Below, piece by piece: positions 1 through 8,898 of a DNA stretch of 64,000 nucleotides. This DNA comes from Flavobacterium sp. NKUCC04_CG (GTDB lineage Bacteria; Bacteroidota; Bacteroidia; Flavobacteriales; Flavobacteriaceae), in contig NZ_JAHKRA010000017.1 in assembly GCF_019345525.1 (NCBI RefSeq), positions 1-64,000 on the forward strand, in the 5' to 3' direction. The position numbers were made by a program, and so were the translations under genes. The notes under the pieces were generated by a model. The model made no database searches and was not told the origin of the DNA. It saw nothing but the letters and a program-made list of their open reading frames with translations. How positions within the stretch are numbered: the stretch's first letter is position 1; each line of letters opens with the position of its first letter.

Positions 1-678
1 GGCTTGAACGATGTCTTCGAAATTGATGATGTGGGTATTACCCGCTTGATCAATATAAGTGAATTGAGTTCCGTCGTAATAAACGTTACCTCCTACATAA
101 GTATTGGTCAAATGTGTAATTAATTGTTGGAGTACTGTATTATCATTTAAAATCTCTTCGAAATTATTGATTACATCAGCCGGTACATCAATTGTAGTTT
201 GAGTGCCATCTTCAGAAGTATAGACATAAGTAGCATTACTGTTACTTATTAAGGTAGTAATAATATCTGCAGCATTAATATCTGCCAAAGGAACAGAAAC
301 GATATTTCCATCACTATCTTTAAGTACTAAATCTGCACCCACTACACTTAGCTCTACGTTTGTAGTGTTATTTATATTCGAAGTATCGGCATTACTTAAT
401 AATCTCACCCATTTATTATCATACCAGTAATAATAGCCTGGTGTCATATTTGAGTTTGATTTTTTATTGTACACCAATAAACTTTCAACATTCCCATGTG
501 TAATTGTGGTTGCATCAGTTGGGTTTTGTAATTCAACTCTAGGAATTAAAATACCTTTGTCTGTAGCCACAATATCTATTTGTGACGACTTACTAGGCGT
601 TAAAGTACCTACACCAACCTGCGCGTAAGAAATACCACTTATAAAAAGGGCCGCTAATGGAAGTAATTTTCTTTTCAT
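1..678 (-). CDS. Secreted protein of unknown function, 5' part only
   Basis: The reading frame stays open on the minus strand from an ATG at 678 to the window edge, so the C-terminus is missing. The product starts MKRKLLPLAALFISGISYAQ, a clear signal peptide with an AQ cleavage site, followed by VGVGTLTP, the opening typical of long flavobacterial surface proteins. Residues of about 60 to 95 contain a tyrosine/tryptophan-rich stretch (GYYYWYDNKWVRL) seen in many Bacteroidota exported proteins. The rest is rich in N, T, D and V. I do not recognise a catalytic domain. It is probably a large secreted or cell-surface protein, and a T9SS tail could lie beyond the window. It is transcribed away from cobT. 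Confidence 0.75.
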   Translation of the reverse strand, partial: MKRKLLPLAALFISGISYAQVGVGTLTPSKSSQIDIVATDKGILIPRVELQNPTDATTITHGNVESLLVYNKKSNSNMTPGYYYWYDNKWVRLLSNADTSNINNTTNVELSVVGADLVLKDSDGNIVSVPLADINAADIITTLISNSNATYVYTSEDGTQTTIDVPADVINNFEEILNDNTVLQQLITHLTNTYVGGNVYYDGTQFTYIDQAGNTHIINFEDIVQA

Positions 679-1527
679 CTTTAATTTGATTTTAATTTAA
701 TTTTTTGTCTGACAGAAGCAGTCTCAGCATTTTAAAAAATGGTAAAAAACAAACCATCTTTAACACAAATAATGATTCTATTTACAGACGAAAATTTTAC
801 AATAATTTTCTTCGATACAATCTCTTGCATAACCATCAATAACACATGTAAAAAACATGTCCAAACTTCTTTTCTATTTGGCTGTCATCATTACAAAAAC
901 AGCTGTATAAAAAACCTCTTGATTTTAAATTTCAGAGTTGACTTACTAGTACAACTATGATGTTTATTGTTTTTAGTGCCCTGTTTTTATCTCCTAAAAT
1001 CCACAATATTAATATTATCTATAAATGAAAAATATTAAATAAAAATCATTAAATTAACTAATGAAATAACTAATCAATAATAGACACCATTAATAATAAA
1101 AAGCACACAAACACCTATAAATCAAAAAACGAACAAAATATTTAACTTTTTTTCAAAAAAACATAAAGTTAAATCAACAAAAAACAGAAATAGAGTGTTT
1201 ATTTTAAAGAAAACCAATCATACACTATTCTTATTTCCTTTGCAAAGATAGATTGTAAAAATCAGCTCCTTTTATTCTAAAAATTTTAAAAAGAAAACTT
1301 AAGGACAGTTTTATAAAACTTAGCACATTTTGCGAATTATAAATTCCTATTTATTAGATTTACCTATGTTAAAAGGGCATATTTCCGACTTCAATTATAA
1401 AAAAGGCACTTATAATCAGCCTGATTTTTAGTAATTTTACTCGCTGTTTTTAAATAAACTTCCAATACCCTTTATTACCTTTATTTAGTACCGAGATACA
1501 GTCAGAAAAGCATTAAAAACCCATTTT
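679..1527. other. AT-rich intergenic region, no gene seen
   Basis: About 850 bases between two divergent genes, very AT-rich. A 73-codon frame at 739-960 is rich in F, I and N and has no signal, family resemblance or neighbour logic, so I treat it as chance. I looked for a cobalamin riboswitch in front of cobT and did not see its conserved B12-box bases. Promoters for both flanking genes must lie here, but I could not place one convincingly. Confidence 0.6.
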
Positions 1528-2535
1528 ATGATAAAAGAATTACAGCACAAGATTGATTTAAAAACAAAACCATTAGGTTCATTGGGTTTACTTGAAAGCG
1601 TCGCCTTACAAATAGGAACTGTCCAGAATAGCTTAACTCCTTGCTTAAAAAATCCTAGCATCGTTGTATTTGCAGGAGATCACGGAATAGCCGTAGAAGG
1701 CGTCAGCGCATACCCACAGGAAGTGACTTTTCAGATGGTAATGAATTTTTTAAACAAAGGCGCTGCTATTAATGTGTTTTCAAACCAGCATCAAATTGAC
1801 ATTAAAATTGTTGACGCTGGTGTAAAGTTTAATTTTGAAGCGCATAAAGATTTGATCGATGCGAAAATTGGGAACGGCACAAAAAATTTTCTCTTTGAAA
1901 AAGCGATGAGTACTTGTGAAATGGAAAAGTGTTTTAAATTAGCCGATGATATAGTGACTCAACTTAACAGCACCGGATGTAACATTATTGGTTTCGGCGA
2001 AATGGGAATTGGAAACACCTCTGCTGCGGCATTAATCATGAGTTCTATCTGTAATTTACCGCTAGAAATATGTACGGGGAAAGGTACTGTAGTTAGCGAT
2101 GAACGGCTGGCAAAAAAGATTGAAACCTTAAAAAAGTGTCAGCTTTTTCACGGTTCCATTTCCGATGCTACGGAAATACTTCAAACCTATGGAGGTTTTG
2201 AAATTGCGCAGATATGTGGTGCTATGCTTGCTGCCTATAAAAAGAATATGTTGATTATGGTTGATGGTTTTATTTCTACTGCGGCCTATCTCGTTGCCTC
2301 TAAAATGATTCCTGAAATAAAATCTCACGCTATTTTTTGCCATCTATCCGATGAAGCCGGCCATAAACACTTGCTAAACTATTTAGAGGCAGAACCGTTG
2401 ATAAATCTCAAAATGCGATTAGGAGAAGGTACAGGATGTGCCATAGCCTATCCTTTAATTGAGAGTGCTGTAAAATTTTTAAATGAGATGGCCAGTTTTG
2501 AAAGTGCGGGTGTATCAACCAAAAATATTCAATGA
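1528..2535 (+). CDS. cobT: Nicotinate-nucleotide:dimethylbenzimidazole phosphoribosyltransferase CobT
   Basis: CobT makes alpha-ribazole 5'-phosphate from the lower ligand base and nicotinate mononucleotide, a cytosolic step in assembling the cobalamin nucleotide loop. The 335-residue product is family length. Visible motifs are FAGDHG at 48-53, GFGEMGIGNTSAAA at about 155-168 and RLGEGTG near the C-terminus. Glu300 in that last motif corresponds to the catalytic Glu317 of the Salmonella enzyme (family knowledge). The gene's TGA overlaps the ATG of cobS as ATGA, so the two are probably translationally coupled. It heads a three-gene operon with cobS and cobC. Confidence 0.95.
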   Translation: MIKELQHKIDLKTKPLGSLGLLESVALQIGTVQNSLTPCLKNPSIVVFAGDHGIAVEGVSAYPQEVTFQMVMNFLNKGAAINVFSNQHQIDIKIVDAGVKFNFEAHKDLIDAKIGNGTKNFLFEKAMSTCEMEKCFKLADDIVTQLNSTGCNIIGFGEMGIGNTSAAALIMSSICNLPLEICTGKGTVVSDERLAKKIETLKKCQLFHGSISDATEILQTYGGFEIAQICGAMLAAYKKNMLIMVDGFISTAAYLVASKMIPEIKSHAIFCHLSDEAGHKHLLNYLEAEPLINLKMRLGEGTGCAIAYPLIESAVKFLNEMASFESAGVSTKNIQ

Positions 2536-3320
2536 AAACAGAAATAAAAATATTCTTTACAGCACTGATGTTTTACACGAGGATCCCCTGCCCAAAATGG
2601 GTCGCCTACTCTCCTGAATTACTGAATAAATCTACTCGTTATTTTCCTATAATTGGTTGGATAGTAGGCACTTTGTCTTTTTTGGTATATTGTATAAGTC
2701 ATTTGGTTTTTAGTGTTGAAATAGCTGTATTGATGTCGATTGCAGCAGGAGTATTACTGACGGGTTCTTTTCATGAAGACGGACTTGCAGACGGTTTTGA
2801 CGGTTTTGGTGGAGGCTGGACAAAATCCAGCATATTAGACATTATGAAAGACAGTCGCCTCGGTACTTACGGAGCTGTGGCTTTAATATTCCTTTTTGGA
2901 TTTAAATTTTTTGCTTTACGTGATTTACTAATAGAATTACAAGGCAAAGGGCTTTTGTTTTTGTTACTATTATTTATTAATTATCATACACTTGCCCGCT
3001 TTACCGCTATAAACATTACGTTTATTTCCTCATATTCTCGAGATGACGAAAGCAGTAAATCCAAACCTATTGTAAAAGCTTATTCAGCTAAAGAAATAAT
3101 TGGTGTTTATGTTTTTGGCTTACTGCCTCTTTTAATACTCCTTACTTATAATGGGGTTTTTCTATTCCTACTCTTTCCTCTAGCCGGGTTGTTTTTCTTC
3201 AGTCAACGCTACTTTAAAAAATGGATTGATGGCTATACTGGCGACTGTTTGGGAGCTGTAGAGCAGCTCGCAGAAGTGATTATTCTATTAACTTATTTGA
3301 TTGTATGGAAATTTATGTAA
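2532..3320 (+). CDS. cobS: Adenosylcobinamide-GDP ribazoletransferase (cobalamin synthase) CobS
   Basis: CobS is the polytopic inner-membrane enzyme joining adenosylcobinamide-GDP to alpha-ribazole or its phosphate. The 262-residue product has several hydrophobic spans (about 35-60, 65-80, 120-165, 185-225) and the family's acidic signature HEDGLADGFDGFGGG at 81-95, which holds the metal-binding aspartates. A second family motif, DSRLGTYG, follows at about 109. It overlaps cobT by four bases (ATGA) and cobC by 16 bases, so the three genes are read from one message. Confidence 0.95.
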   Translation: MKTEIKIFFTALMFYTRIPCPKWVAYSPELLNKSTRYFPIIGWIVGTLSFLVYCISHLVFSVEIAVLMSIAAGVLLTGSFHEDGLADGFDGFGGGWTKSSILDIMKDSRLGTYGAVALIFLFGFKFFALRDLLIELQGKGLLFLLLLFINYHTLARFTAINITFISSYSRDDESSKSKPIVKAYSAKEIIGVYVFGLLPLLILLTYNGVFLFLLFPLAGLFFFSQRYFKKWIDGYTGDCLGAVEQLAEVIILLTYLIVWKFM

Positions 3321-3871
3321 TTAGGCATACCCGAGTACAAGTTGATTCGGGCGTGTGTTACGGTCAGTCCGACGTTCTATTGCATCGCGATTATTTGCAG
3401 CATATAGCCGAAGTAAAACACAAATTCCCCTCCGATTTTGACAAGGTTTTTAGTAGTCCGTTACAACGCTGTACCCTATTAGCAGCGCAACTTACTAGCA
3501 ACGAGGTGATTTATGACCGCCGTTTGATGGAAATGGATTTTGGACTATGGGAAAATAAAACTTGGGACAATATAGCTTCGGAACAACTGGATTATTGGAT
3601 GGAAAATTTTGTCACGACCCAAACACCTGATGGAGAGAGTTTAATTTTGCTTTTTCAGCGCGTGTGTGCCTTTGTTGAACAGTTGCGCAATCAAACACAC
3701 CGAAGAGTTGCATTGGTTACCCACGCAGGCGTTATCCGCTGCATTTGGGCGTATTTGTTGGATATTCCCTTGGAAAATATTTTTAAACTTCCCGTTGATT
3801 ACGGTCACGGTTTAATTTTTAAGCTTGGATCGACCAAATCACTCGATCAAATTATTAAAACCTCATTCTAA
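3305..3871 (+). CDS. cobC: Alpha-ribazole phosphatase CobC (histidine phosphatase family)
   Basis: CobC-type enzymes remove the 5'-phosphate from alpha-ribazole-P or adenosylcobalamin-P. The 188-residue protein has the histidine-phosphatase core: RHTR at 7-10 (phospho-acceptor His8), an acidic residue in LMEMDFGLWE near 76, and THAG with His140. Sequence alone cannot separate it from other small histidine phosphatases, but the 16-base overlap with cobS makes the cobalamin role very likely. Together with cobT and cobS this covers the lower-ligand half of the pathway. No cobU/cobP kinase-guanylyltransferase gene lies in this window. Confidence 0.9.
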   Translation: MEIYVIRHTRVQVDSGVCYGQSDVLLHRDYLQHIAEVKHKFPSDFDKVFSSPLQRCTLLAAQLTSNEVIYDRRLMEMDFGLWENKTWDNIASEQLDYWMENFVTTQTPDGESLILLFQRVCAFVEQLRNQTHRRVALVTHAGVIRCIWAYLLDIPLENIFKLPVDYGHGLIFKLGSTKSLDQIIKTSF

Positions 3872-3923
3872 CTATATAGTAATAAAGTTAGAAAGGCTCG
3901 AAAAAACATGAGTTTTAAAGCAG

Positions 3924-3959
3924 AAAAAAATGTCAAGCAAGTGTGCTTGACATTTTTTT
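3924..3959. terminator. Bidirectional terminator between cobC and katE
   Basis: A 16-bp perfect stem (AATGTCAAGCA / TGCTTGACATT core) with a 4-base loop is flanked by seven A on the left and seven T on the right. It lies about 50 bases after cobC and 10 bases after the katE stop, so it can end transcription from both convergent genes. Confidence 0.92.
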
Positions 3960-3968
3960 ATTTTAAAA

Positions 3969-6113
3969 TTAAGACGGCACTTTTCTAGCGGTTTCACGAT
4001 CCCAAATACGATGTGCTTTTAGCGCTTGGACAAATGTTTTTGCAAAATCCCCTGAAGTATTAATCAATAATCCTGCATCAGCTTTTTTATTACTAAAATA
4101 CGTATGTTCGATTAATTTCTCCGTTCCTTTAGCAAAACATATAACCTTACAATGGCGGTAAGCTTCGTTAAGAAATTGAAAAAAATCAGCTTCTTCGGCC
4201 AGTACCTCCAAGTGTTTGCCAGATGGTATATATATAGCATCATATAAAACAGATGCTTCTGTTAAGTAACTGTGCTGTACATTTTCAGTACCACCTTCCA
4301 TAAATAGCAATTCGCCTACCTTATTAGAAATAATACAGGCTTGTGCCCCACCTTTTTCCAGCTCCTTTTTTAATGCATCTATCGAGGCTTTAGAAACGCC
4401 ATCGGCGACTAAAAAAGCTACCTTTCGAGTTGCAATAGTCGCTTTATCGCTGTTGGTTTCCATGCTTAAAGCTACCGATTTTAACACTTCTGGTTTAGGA
4501 GCTTTTAAAGGATAATTGGGGTGATTTTGTTGCGCAAAATGCACCGTTAAATCATCCAATTTACTAGGGACATCTAGTCCTAAATTCCCCGCGACTTGCT
4601 CCGTTAAGTTTGTGTCAATTTGCGAGAGTATGCCCAGATATCTCTTTCGAATATCAACACGATTAACTTTACTCAATTCGAAACTAAAGGCGTTAATTAT
4701 ATGTTGCTTTTCAACGGGTGATTGGCTGTTAAAAAATAGCGTTGCTTGCGTAAAATGATCCGCAAAACTATTACTTCTTGCACGTATTTTTTTACCGTCA
4801 ACTTGTTCCTCATGCGAAGTAAATGCTTTTTCCCCCTTTAACATTGCCTGATAAGGACAACCGTTGTTTATACTGTTTGGAAAATATGCTGTTTCCCCTT
4901 TGGAGATTGTGGTGCGCATAGCACCATCGCGTTGGTTGTTATAAACCGAATTTACGGGCCTATTAATCGGCAATTCTTGATGGTTTGCTCCTCCCAAGCG
5001 ATAAATCTGTGTATCGGAATATGAAAACAAACGCCCTTGCAACAACGGATCATTTGAGAAATCAATACCCCTGACCACTCGCCCAGGATGAAAAGCCGCT
5101 TGTTCTGTTTCTGCAAAGAAATTTTCAGGATTTCGATTTAAGGTCATTTTACCAATGCGTTTAACCGGAACCAATTCTTCGGGTATTAGTTTTGTAGGAT
5201 CCAATAAATCAAAAGAAAATTTATGTTCATCTGCTGTTGAAACGATTTGAACCCCCAGTTCCCATTCTGGAAAATTACCGCTATCAATTGCATCATATAA
5301 ATCCTGGCGGTGAAAATCCGAATTGTATCCAGATATCTTTTGAGCCTCGTTCCACGTAACACTATGTACTCCCAATAAAGGTTTCCAATGAAATTTTACA
5401 AAATGTGCTACCCCATCTTTGTTGATTAATTTAAAAGTATGAACGCCAAATCCTTCCATCATACGTAAACTACGTGGAATGCCGCGATCAGACATTACCC
5501 ACATGACCATATGTGCAGCCTCAGGCATTAACGATACAAAGTCCCAAAAGGTATCGTGAGCCGATGCAGCTTGCGGAATTTCATTGTGAGGTTCGGGTTT
5601 AACAGCATGAATTAAATCGGGAAAATTCATAGCATCCTGTATAAAAAAAACGGGAATATTGTTGCCTATTAAATCAAAATTTCCTTCATCTGTGTAAAAC
5701 TTAACTGAAAATCCACGAGCATCTCGAGCCAAATCGGTTGATCCTCTAAAACCCGCAACAGTAGAAAAACGCAAAAACAAAGGCGTCTTTTTGCCTTTTG
5801 CCGATAGAAAACTAGCACAACTGTATTCCGATAGGTCTTCATAACATTCAAATACTCCATGAGCTCCAGTTCCCCGCGCATGTACCACACGTTCCGGTAT
5901 GCGCTCTCGATCAAAATGAGCCAATTTTTCCCTAAAAATAAAATCCTCCGTCAAACTCGGTCCGCGCTCACCTATTTTTAGAGAATTGTTGTTGTCGTTG
6001 ATCGCGACACCATCATTTGTAGTCAATACGCGATCGGTAGCATTGACTTCAAATTGACTTAGCTGCTCCTTCTTAGTATCAGCAGCTGTCGCTAATTTTC
6101 CCTTTGTTTTCAT
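3969..6113 (-). CDS. katE: Large-subunit catalase (HPII/KatE type)
   Basis: A clade-2 monofunctional haem catalase that dismutates hydrogen peroxide. At 714 residues it is the long form. The catalytic His78 lies in ERVVHARGTGAHG, the distal asparagine in FFIQDAMNFPD (about 155), and the proximal haem tyrosine is in RLFSYSDTQIYRLGG near residue 362. The last ~150 residues, from about VAFLVADGVS, form the DJ-1/PfpI-like C-terminal domain typical of large-subunit catalases. It is a stand-alone gene sharing a terminator with the convergent cob operon. The AT-rich leader shows no clear TAnnTTTG promoter element. It probably serves stationary-phase or oxidative-stress defence. Confidence 0.96.
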   Translation of the reverse strand: MKTKGKLATAADTKKEQLSQFEVNATDRVLTTNDGVAINDNNNSLKIGERGPSLTEDFIFREKLAHFDRERIPERVVHARGTGAHGVFECYEDLSEYSCASFLSAKGKKTPLFLRFSTVAGFRGSTDLARDARGFSVKFYTDEGNFDLIGNNIPVFFIQDAMNFPDLIHAVKPEPHNEIPQAASAHDTFWDFVSLMPEAAHMVMWVMSDRGIPRSLRMMEGFGVHTFKLINKDGVAHFVKFHWKPLLGVHSVTWNEAQKISGYNSDFHRQDLYDAIDSGNFPEWELGVQIVSTADEHKFSFDLLDPTKLIPEELVPVKRIGKMTLNRNPENFFAETEQAAFHPGRVVRGIDFSNDPLLQGRLFSYSDTQIYRLGGANHQELPINRPVNSVYNNQRDGAMRTTISKGETAYFPNSINNGCPYQAMLKGEKAFTSHEEQVDGKKIRARSNSFADHFTQATLFFNSQSPVEKQHIINAFSFELSKVNRVDIRKRYLGILSQIDTNLTEQVAGNLGLDVPSKLDDLTVHFAQQNHPNYPLKAPKPEVLKSVALSMETNSDKATIATRKVAFLVADGVSKASIDALKKELEKGGAQACIISNKVGELLFMEGGTENVQHSYLTEASVLYDAIYIPSGKHLEVLAEEADFFQFLNEAYRHCKVICFAKGTEKLIEHTYFSNKKADAGLLINTSGDFAKTFVQALKAHRIWDRETARKVPS

Positions 6114-6559
6114 ATTTCTTGAATTTGGTTAGATTCCATTAAATTACAAAAAAATAAAAGACAATTAACAACTAAATTAAAAACACTATAATAAATATGT
6201 GATAATTTAATTAATAATTCATATAAAACTACTGTATTACTTATGGAATTAGATGCTAAAATAGCAACTAAAAAGAAAAAAATACCTATAAAAAAAACAT
6301 AACAAGTGCTCAATACGGCCTTACAAATTGATGGAGATTTCAAAAACACCTATTGAGATTTTATCCATCATGATTTCTAAAACCGCCAAGTAGATAGCAT
6401 CAGAATCAACGCCAATTGCCCTTTGCTGAAGAAAATTAAATGTTGGAAAAATGAATTTAGTGAAAATAGTTTGTTTTTGGAATCAAACAAAACTGTAATG
6501 AATATTTAGATGTAAATCTATGAATCATTTTTTTAAGAAGAAGGTAATGACAGTAGAAA
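6114..6559. other. Intergenic region upstream of katE
   Basis: A 79-codon minus frame (6110-6349) ends in an ATGA overlap with katE, but it consists almost only of F, L, I, V, S and N, as expected from AT-rich non-coding DNA. I do not call it. The remainder shows no recognisable element. Confidence 0.5.
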
Positions 6560-6588
6560 ACAAACCTCACCTAAATGGATTAGGTGAG
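6560..6588 (-). terminator. Terminator of the Hc1-like gene
   Basis: CTCACCTAA at 6566-6574 pairs perfectly with TTAGGTGAG at 6580-6588 around a five-base loop. Read on the minus strand the stem is followed by GTTTGTTTTC, a T-rich tail. It begins about 20 bases after the stop of the Hc1-like gene. Confidence 0.75.
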
Positions 6589-6607
6589 ACTTGTTACTTA
6601 AAAAATA

Positions 6608-6784
6608 TTATTTTTTTGATTCTTCGATAGAAACTTTTCTAAACTCTTTTAAAAGTTTTTCCAATTCTAAAGTTGATTTACGCGCTCTTGCTCCAGCTGC
6701 TTTCACACCTTTCTCAATTAATGATTCAGATTCGGCTTTAAACGTCTCGATTTCGGCAGTGATCTTTTGGATTAAATCTTGCAT
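6608..6784 (-). CDS. Histone H1-like protein of the Hc1 family (58 aa)
   Basis: A 58-residue protein reads from an ATG at 6784 to TAA at 6608. It begins MQDLIQKITAEIETFKAE and contains GVKAAGARARKSTLELEKLL, closely matching the small Hc1-like proteins (PF07432) found throughout Flavobacteria. The composition is helical and lysine/glutamate-rich with no hydrophobic core. Chlamydial Hc1 condenses DNA; for the Bacteroidota members nucleoid binding is inferred from the family name rather than well shown. It is a single gene with its own hairpin terminator immediately downstream. Confidence 0.9.
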   Translation of the reverse strand: MQDLIQKITAEIETFKAESESLIEKGVKAAGARARKSTLELEKLLKEFRKVSIEESKK

Positions 6785-7199
6785 GATAATATTATATTAA
6801 ATTAAGATTACAAAAATAGAAGTTTAACGACGAGATGCAACTAATTTACGGTCAAATTTTACCTTATTTTTTCTGTAAAGTCTCTGTTAAAATTGCCAAA
6901 AAAACAACAATATACTGTTTTATATAAAGTATTATAAAACTTAAATCACAATAGCTACACAAACACTTATAATTATACTCATATATAAAAAATAACGCAA
7001 TAAAAATAAAATGTTATTTAGCAACTGAAGCCACTCTTTTCAATGGGCTATACAGCCAATCTGCGCTTTAATTCAAATAATATTAGCCTTTTCAAAAGCC
7101 GTAAATGCTTCTATAATCATGTAAATTATTGTTTAAGCAAACACAAACGAGCGAATACCTCTTATTTGAATACGGCTGTATAAAAAAAACAGTAGTCCC
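6785..7199. other. Intergenic region, no intact gene
   Basis: AT-rich sequence between the Hc1-like gene and the monooxygenase remnant. I see no open frame with family resemblance and no convincing hairpin. It must contain the minus-strand promoter of the Hc1-like gene. Confidence 0.45.
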
Positions 7200-7438
7200 T
7201 CAGTCCAATCAACGCTTATGCAATTTGAAGGAATGGACGTCATTCCCAAACCCACAACAGGGAAAATACCGCTACTGCTTGCCGGTGGCAGTCAGCAATC
7301 CTTAGGCAAGCGGCAGGAGTCAATCACGCTGCAATTGGCATACATTTTAGCAAAAGACCCATAAGCGCTGTCATCGATGAATTGGCCGACGAAGTGTTAC
7401 CACATTTTCCTGCAATTATTCCACAAAACAGTATATAA
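7200..7438 (+). pseudogene. Remnant of a luciferase-like flavin monooxygenase
   Basis: Two adjacent frames together give a family-like C-terminal piece. From 7218 one frame reads MQFEGMDVIPKPTTGKIPLL followed by LAGGSQQSLG; a frameshift near 7306-7312 moves the similarity to the next frame, QAAGVNHAAIGIHFSKRP and then ISAVIDELADEVLPHF, ending at TAA 7436-7438. The F-G-x-x-V-x-PKP...IPLL..GGS...G..AA order and the ELADEVLPHF ending are what I know from F420/FMN luciferase-like (LLM) oxidoreductases. The N-terminal two thirds are absent. It cannot encode a working enzyme. Confidence 0.7.
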
Positions 7439-7657
7439 AAGGATTATTAATTTCGCTTTAAACCGCTGTGTAAAATATGAAAACGAATTAAAATCTCCTA
7501 TTTTATCCTTTTTTCTAACAAACTGATAATAGCGTAATCAACAGCTCTTAAAGATATGCTAAATCAAGTATTTAAGTGAAAAATAATACGGTTCATCCCC
7601 TGTTTATAAAAATCATTTATCTAAATTCGAGCTTTATTAATCCCCAATATAAAGACT

Positions 7658-7903
7658 ATGAAATGCCCCACATGTAATGAAACTTTGCTGATGAGCGAAA
7701 AAAACGGAATCGAAATTGACTATTGCCCAAGTTGTAGAGGAATTTGGTTGGACCGCGGAGAATTGGATAAAATTATCGAGCGTTCCGTCGCTCAAGATAG
7801 CAGCAGTAACAACAGTAATTTTAACCGTCCTAACAAAGAGCATTATAAAGAGCAGTACCAATCCAAGAAAAAATCATTCTTAAGCGATATTTTTGATTTT
7901 TAA
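7658..7903 (+). CDS. TFIIB-type zinc-ribbon protein
   Basis: The 81-residue product has CPTC at residues 3-6 and CPSC at about 27-30, followed by RGIWLDRGELDKII, the hallmark of the zf-TFIIB family (PF13453). The four cysteines should bind one zinc. The C-terminal half is polar and low-complexity (S, N, K, Q) and ends in SDIFDF. Function is unknown; family members occur as small soluble proteins in many bacteria. It is monocistronic with a good hairpin terminator. Confidence 0.88.
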   Translation: MKCPTCNETLLMSEKNGIEIDYCPSCRGIWLDRGELDKIIERSVAQDSSSNNSNFNRPNKEHYKEQYQSKKKSFLSDIFDF

Positions 7904-7940
7904 TCGCTTGGAATATTTCTAAATTTTTTATATCTTAATG

Positions 7941-7984
7941 AGTAGAGGTCGTTCCAAAACAAAATTTGGTCGACCTCTACTTTT
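7941..7984 (+). terminator. Terminator after the zinc-ribbon gene
   Basis: AGTAGAGGTCG at 7941-7951 pairs with CGACCTCTACT at 7971-7981; an inner CCAAA/TTTGG stem extends the hairpin and TTTT follows. It lies 37 bases after the stop. It also faces the convergent barrel gene ending at 8058 and could serve both strands. Confidence 0.85.
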
Positions 7985-8057
7985 AACACTTTTCTTTAAA
8001 GGCTTATCACGCTATAATCTTAGGTTTTGAATCGCGACAGAAGATATACTTCTCTAT

Positions 8058-8897
8058 TTAAAGACCAAAAGCATAACGCAACTTTAAACCAACAGCAAAC
8101 ATACGTAAACGATGTTTCTCTTGCTGCTCCTGTTCAATTATACTCTGGAGATTTAATCGCTGCAATCCCTCAGCATTATAGTTCACTATACGGCTTGGAT
8201 TTTTTTGAGGATTTGCCAAATCATAATCGATGTAAATTCCAAAGTACAAAGCTTGATCATTGGCTAAAGTTTGAATAATTCCAAATTCGCCTAGCATAGA
8301 TACACCTTGTTTTAATTTCAACTTTTTATCTTCTTTGAGTTGGTCAAATTCTCCGAATCCCATAAAATTCGGTGTAAATAATTCGGCATCCGAGTAAGCA
8401 AAATAACCACTAGTGCGCAATTGATTGGCTGTTATATCCGAAGAAACTTTAGAATAAAAGCTATACTTAAATCCTCCTTGCAAATAATAATTGGTCTTAC
8501 TTCTAAAGCTGGTTTCGTAACGCAGACTAAGGGGAATAGCAAAGTTACTGCCCTTCAAGGTTTCTGTAAAACGATTGATGTTATAACGAAATTCAAAGTT
8601 CTCTGCTTCATTATCCCGTGTTAAATAAGATCCTTTAAAATTGTTCTTGTCGATTTTAATTTGATAGTATCCCCAATTTACACCAACTTGTACACCCCAA
8701 TTTTCGTCCAAACGCAGAAGATAATCCACAGATAGACCGCCATTTCCGCCGTCTAAAACATTGGATCCGTCAAACTTTAAAGTTCCTAATCCTCCGTATA
8801 CAGCAACACCGATTTCATTTTGTTGCGCTTGAACATTTAGCGTTGCCATCAGTATACACACCAATAAACTACTACTTATTATATTTCTATTTCTCAT
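8058..8897 (-). CDS. Outer-membrane beta-barrel protein paired with the giant repeat protein
   Basis: A 279-residue product with a signal peptide (hydrophobic 8-22, then NVQAQ) followed by alternating aromatic/polar strands such as GVQVGVNWGYYQIKI and ending in LRYAFGL, a barrel-type aromatic/leucine terminus. It resembles PF13568-type Bacteroidota outer-membrane barrels. Its start lies one base after the stop of the 1938-residue T9SS protein, so the two are co-transcribed. Giant surface protein plus barrel pairs are common near T9SS substrates (as with sprB/sprF-type genes), where the barrel helps secretion or anchoring; that role here is inference, and the adhesin carries a type A rather than type B tail. 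Confidence 0.85.
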   Translation of the reverse strand: MRNRNIISSSLLVCILMATLNVQAQQNEIGVAVYGGLGTLKFDGSNVLDGGNGGLSVDYLLRLDENWGVQVGVNWGYYQIKIDKNNFKGSYLTRDNEAENFEFRYNINRFTETLKGSNFAIPLSLRYETSFRSKTNYYLQGGFKYSFYSKVSSDITANQLRTSGYFAYSDAELFTPNFMGFGEFDQLKEDKKLKLKQGVSMLGEFGIIQTLANDQALYFGIYIDYDLANPQKNPSRIVNYNAEGLQRLNLQSIIEQEQQEKHRLRMFAVGLKLRYAFGL

Positions 8898-8898
8898 C

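Noticed and set aside
739..960. 73-codon plus-strand frame
   Set aside because: AT-driven composition, no family resemblance, no neighbour logic; lies in a promoter region.
1300..1527. Cobalamin riboswitch in front of cobT
   Set aside because: The conserved B12-box bases and surrounding stems were not found by eye; a covariance search would decide.
6110..6349. 79-codon minus frame with an ATGA overlap to katE
   Set aside because: Made almost only of F, L, I, V, S and N as expected of AT-rich non-coding DNA; no charged pattern of a real membrane peptide. The overlap is probably chance.
8027..8278. Plus-strand 83-codon frame over the barrel gene end
   Set aside because: Antisense to a well-supported outer-membrane barrel gene.
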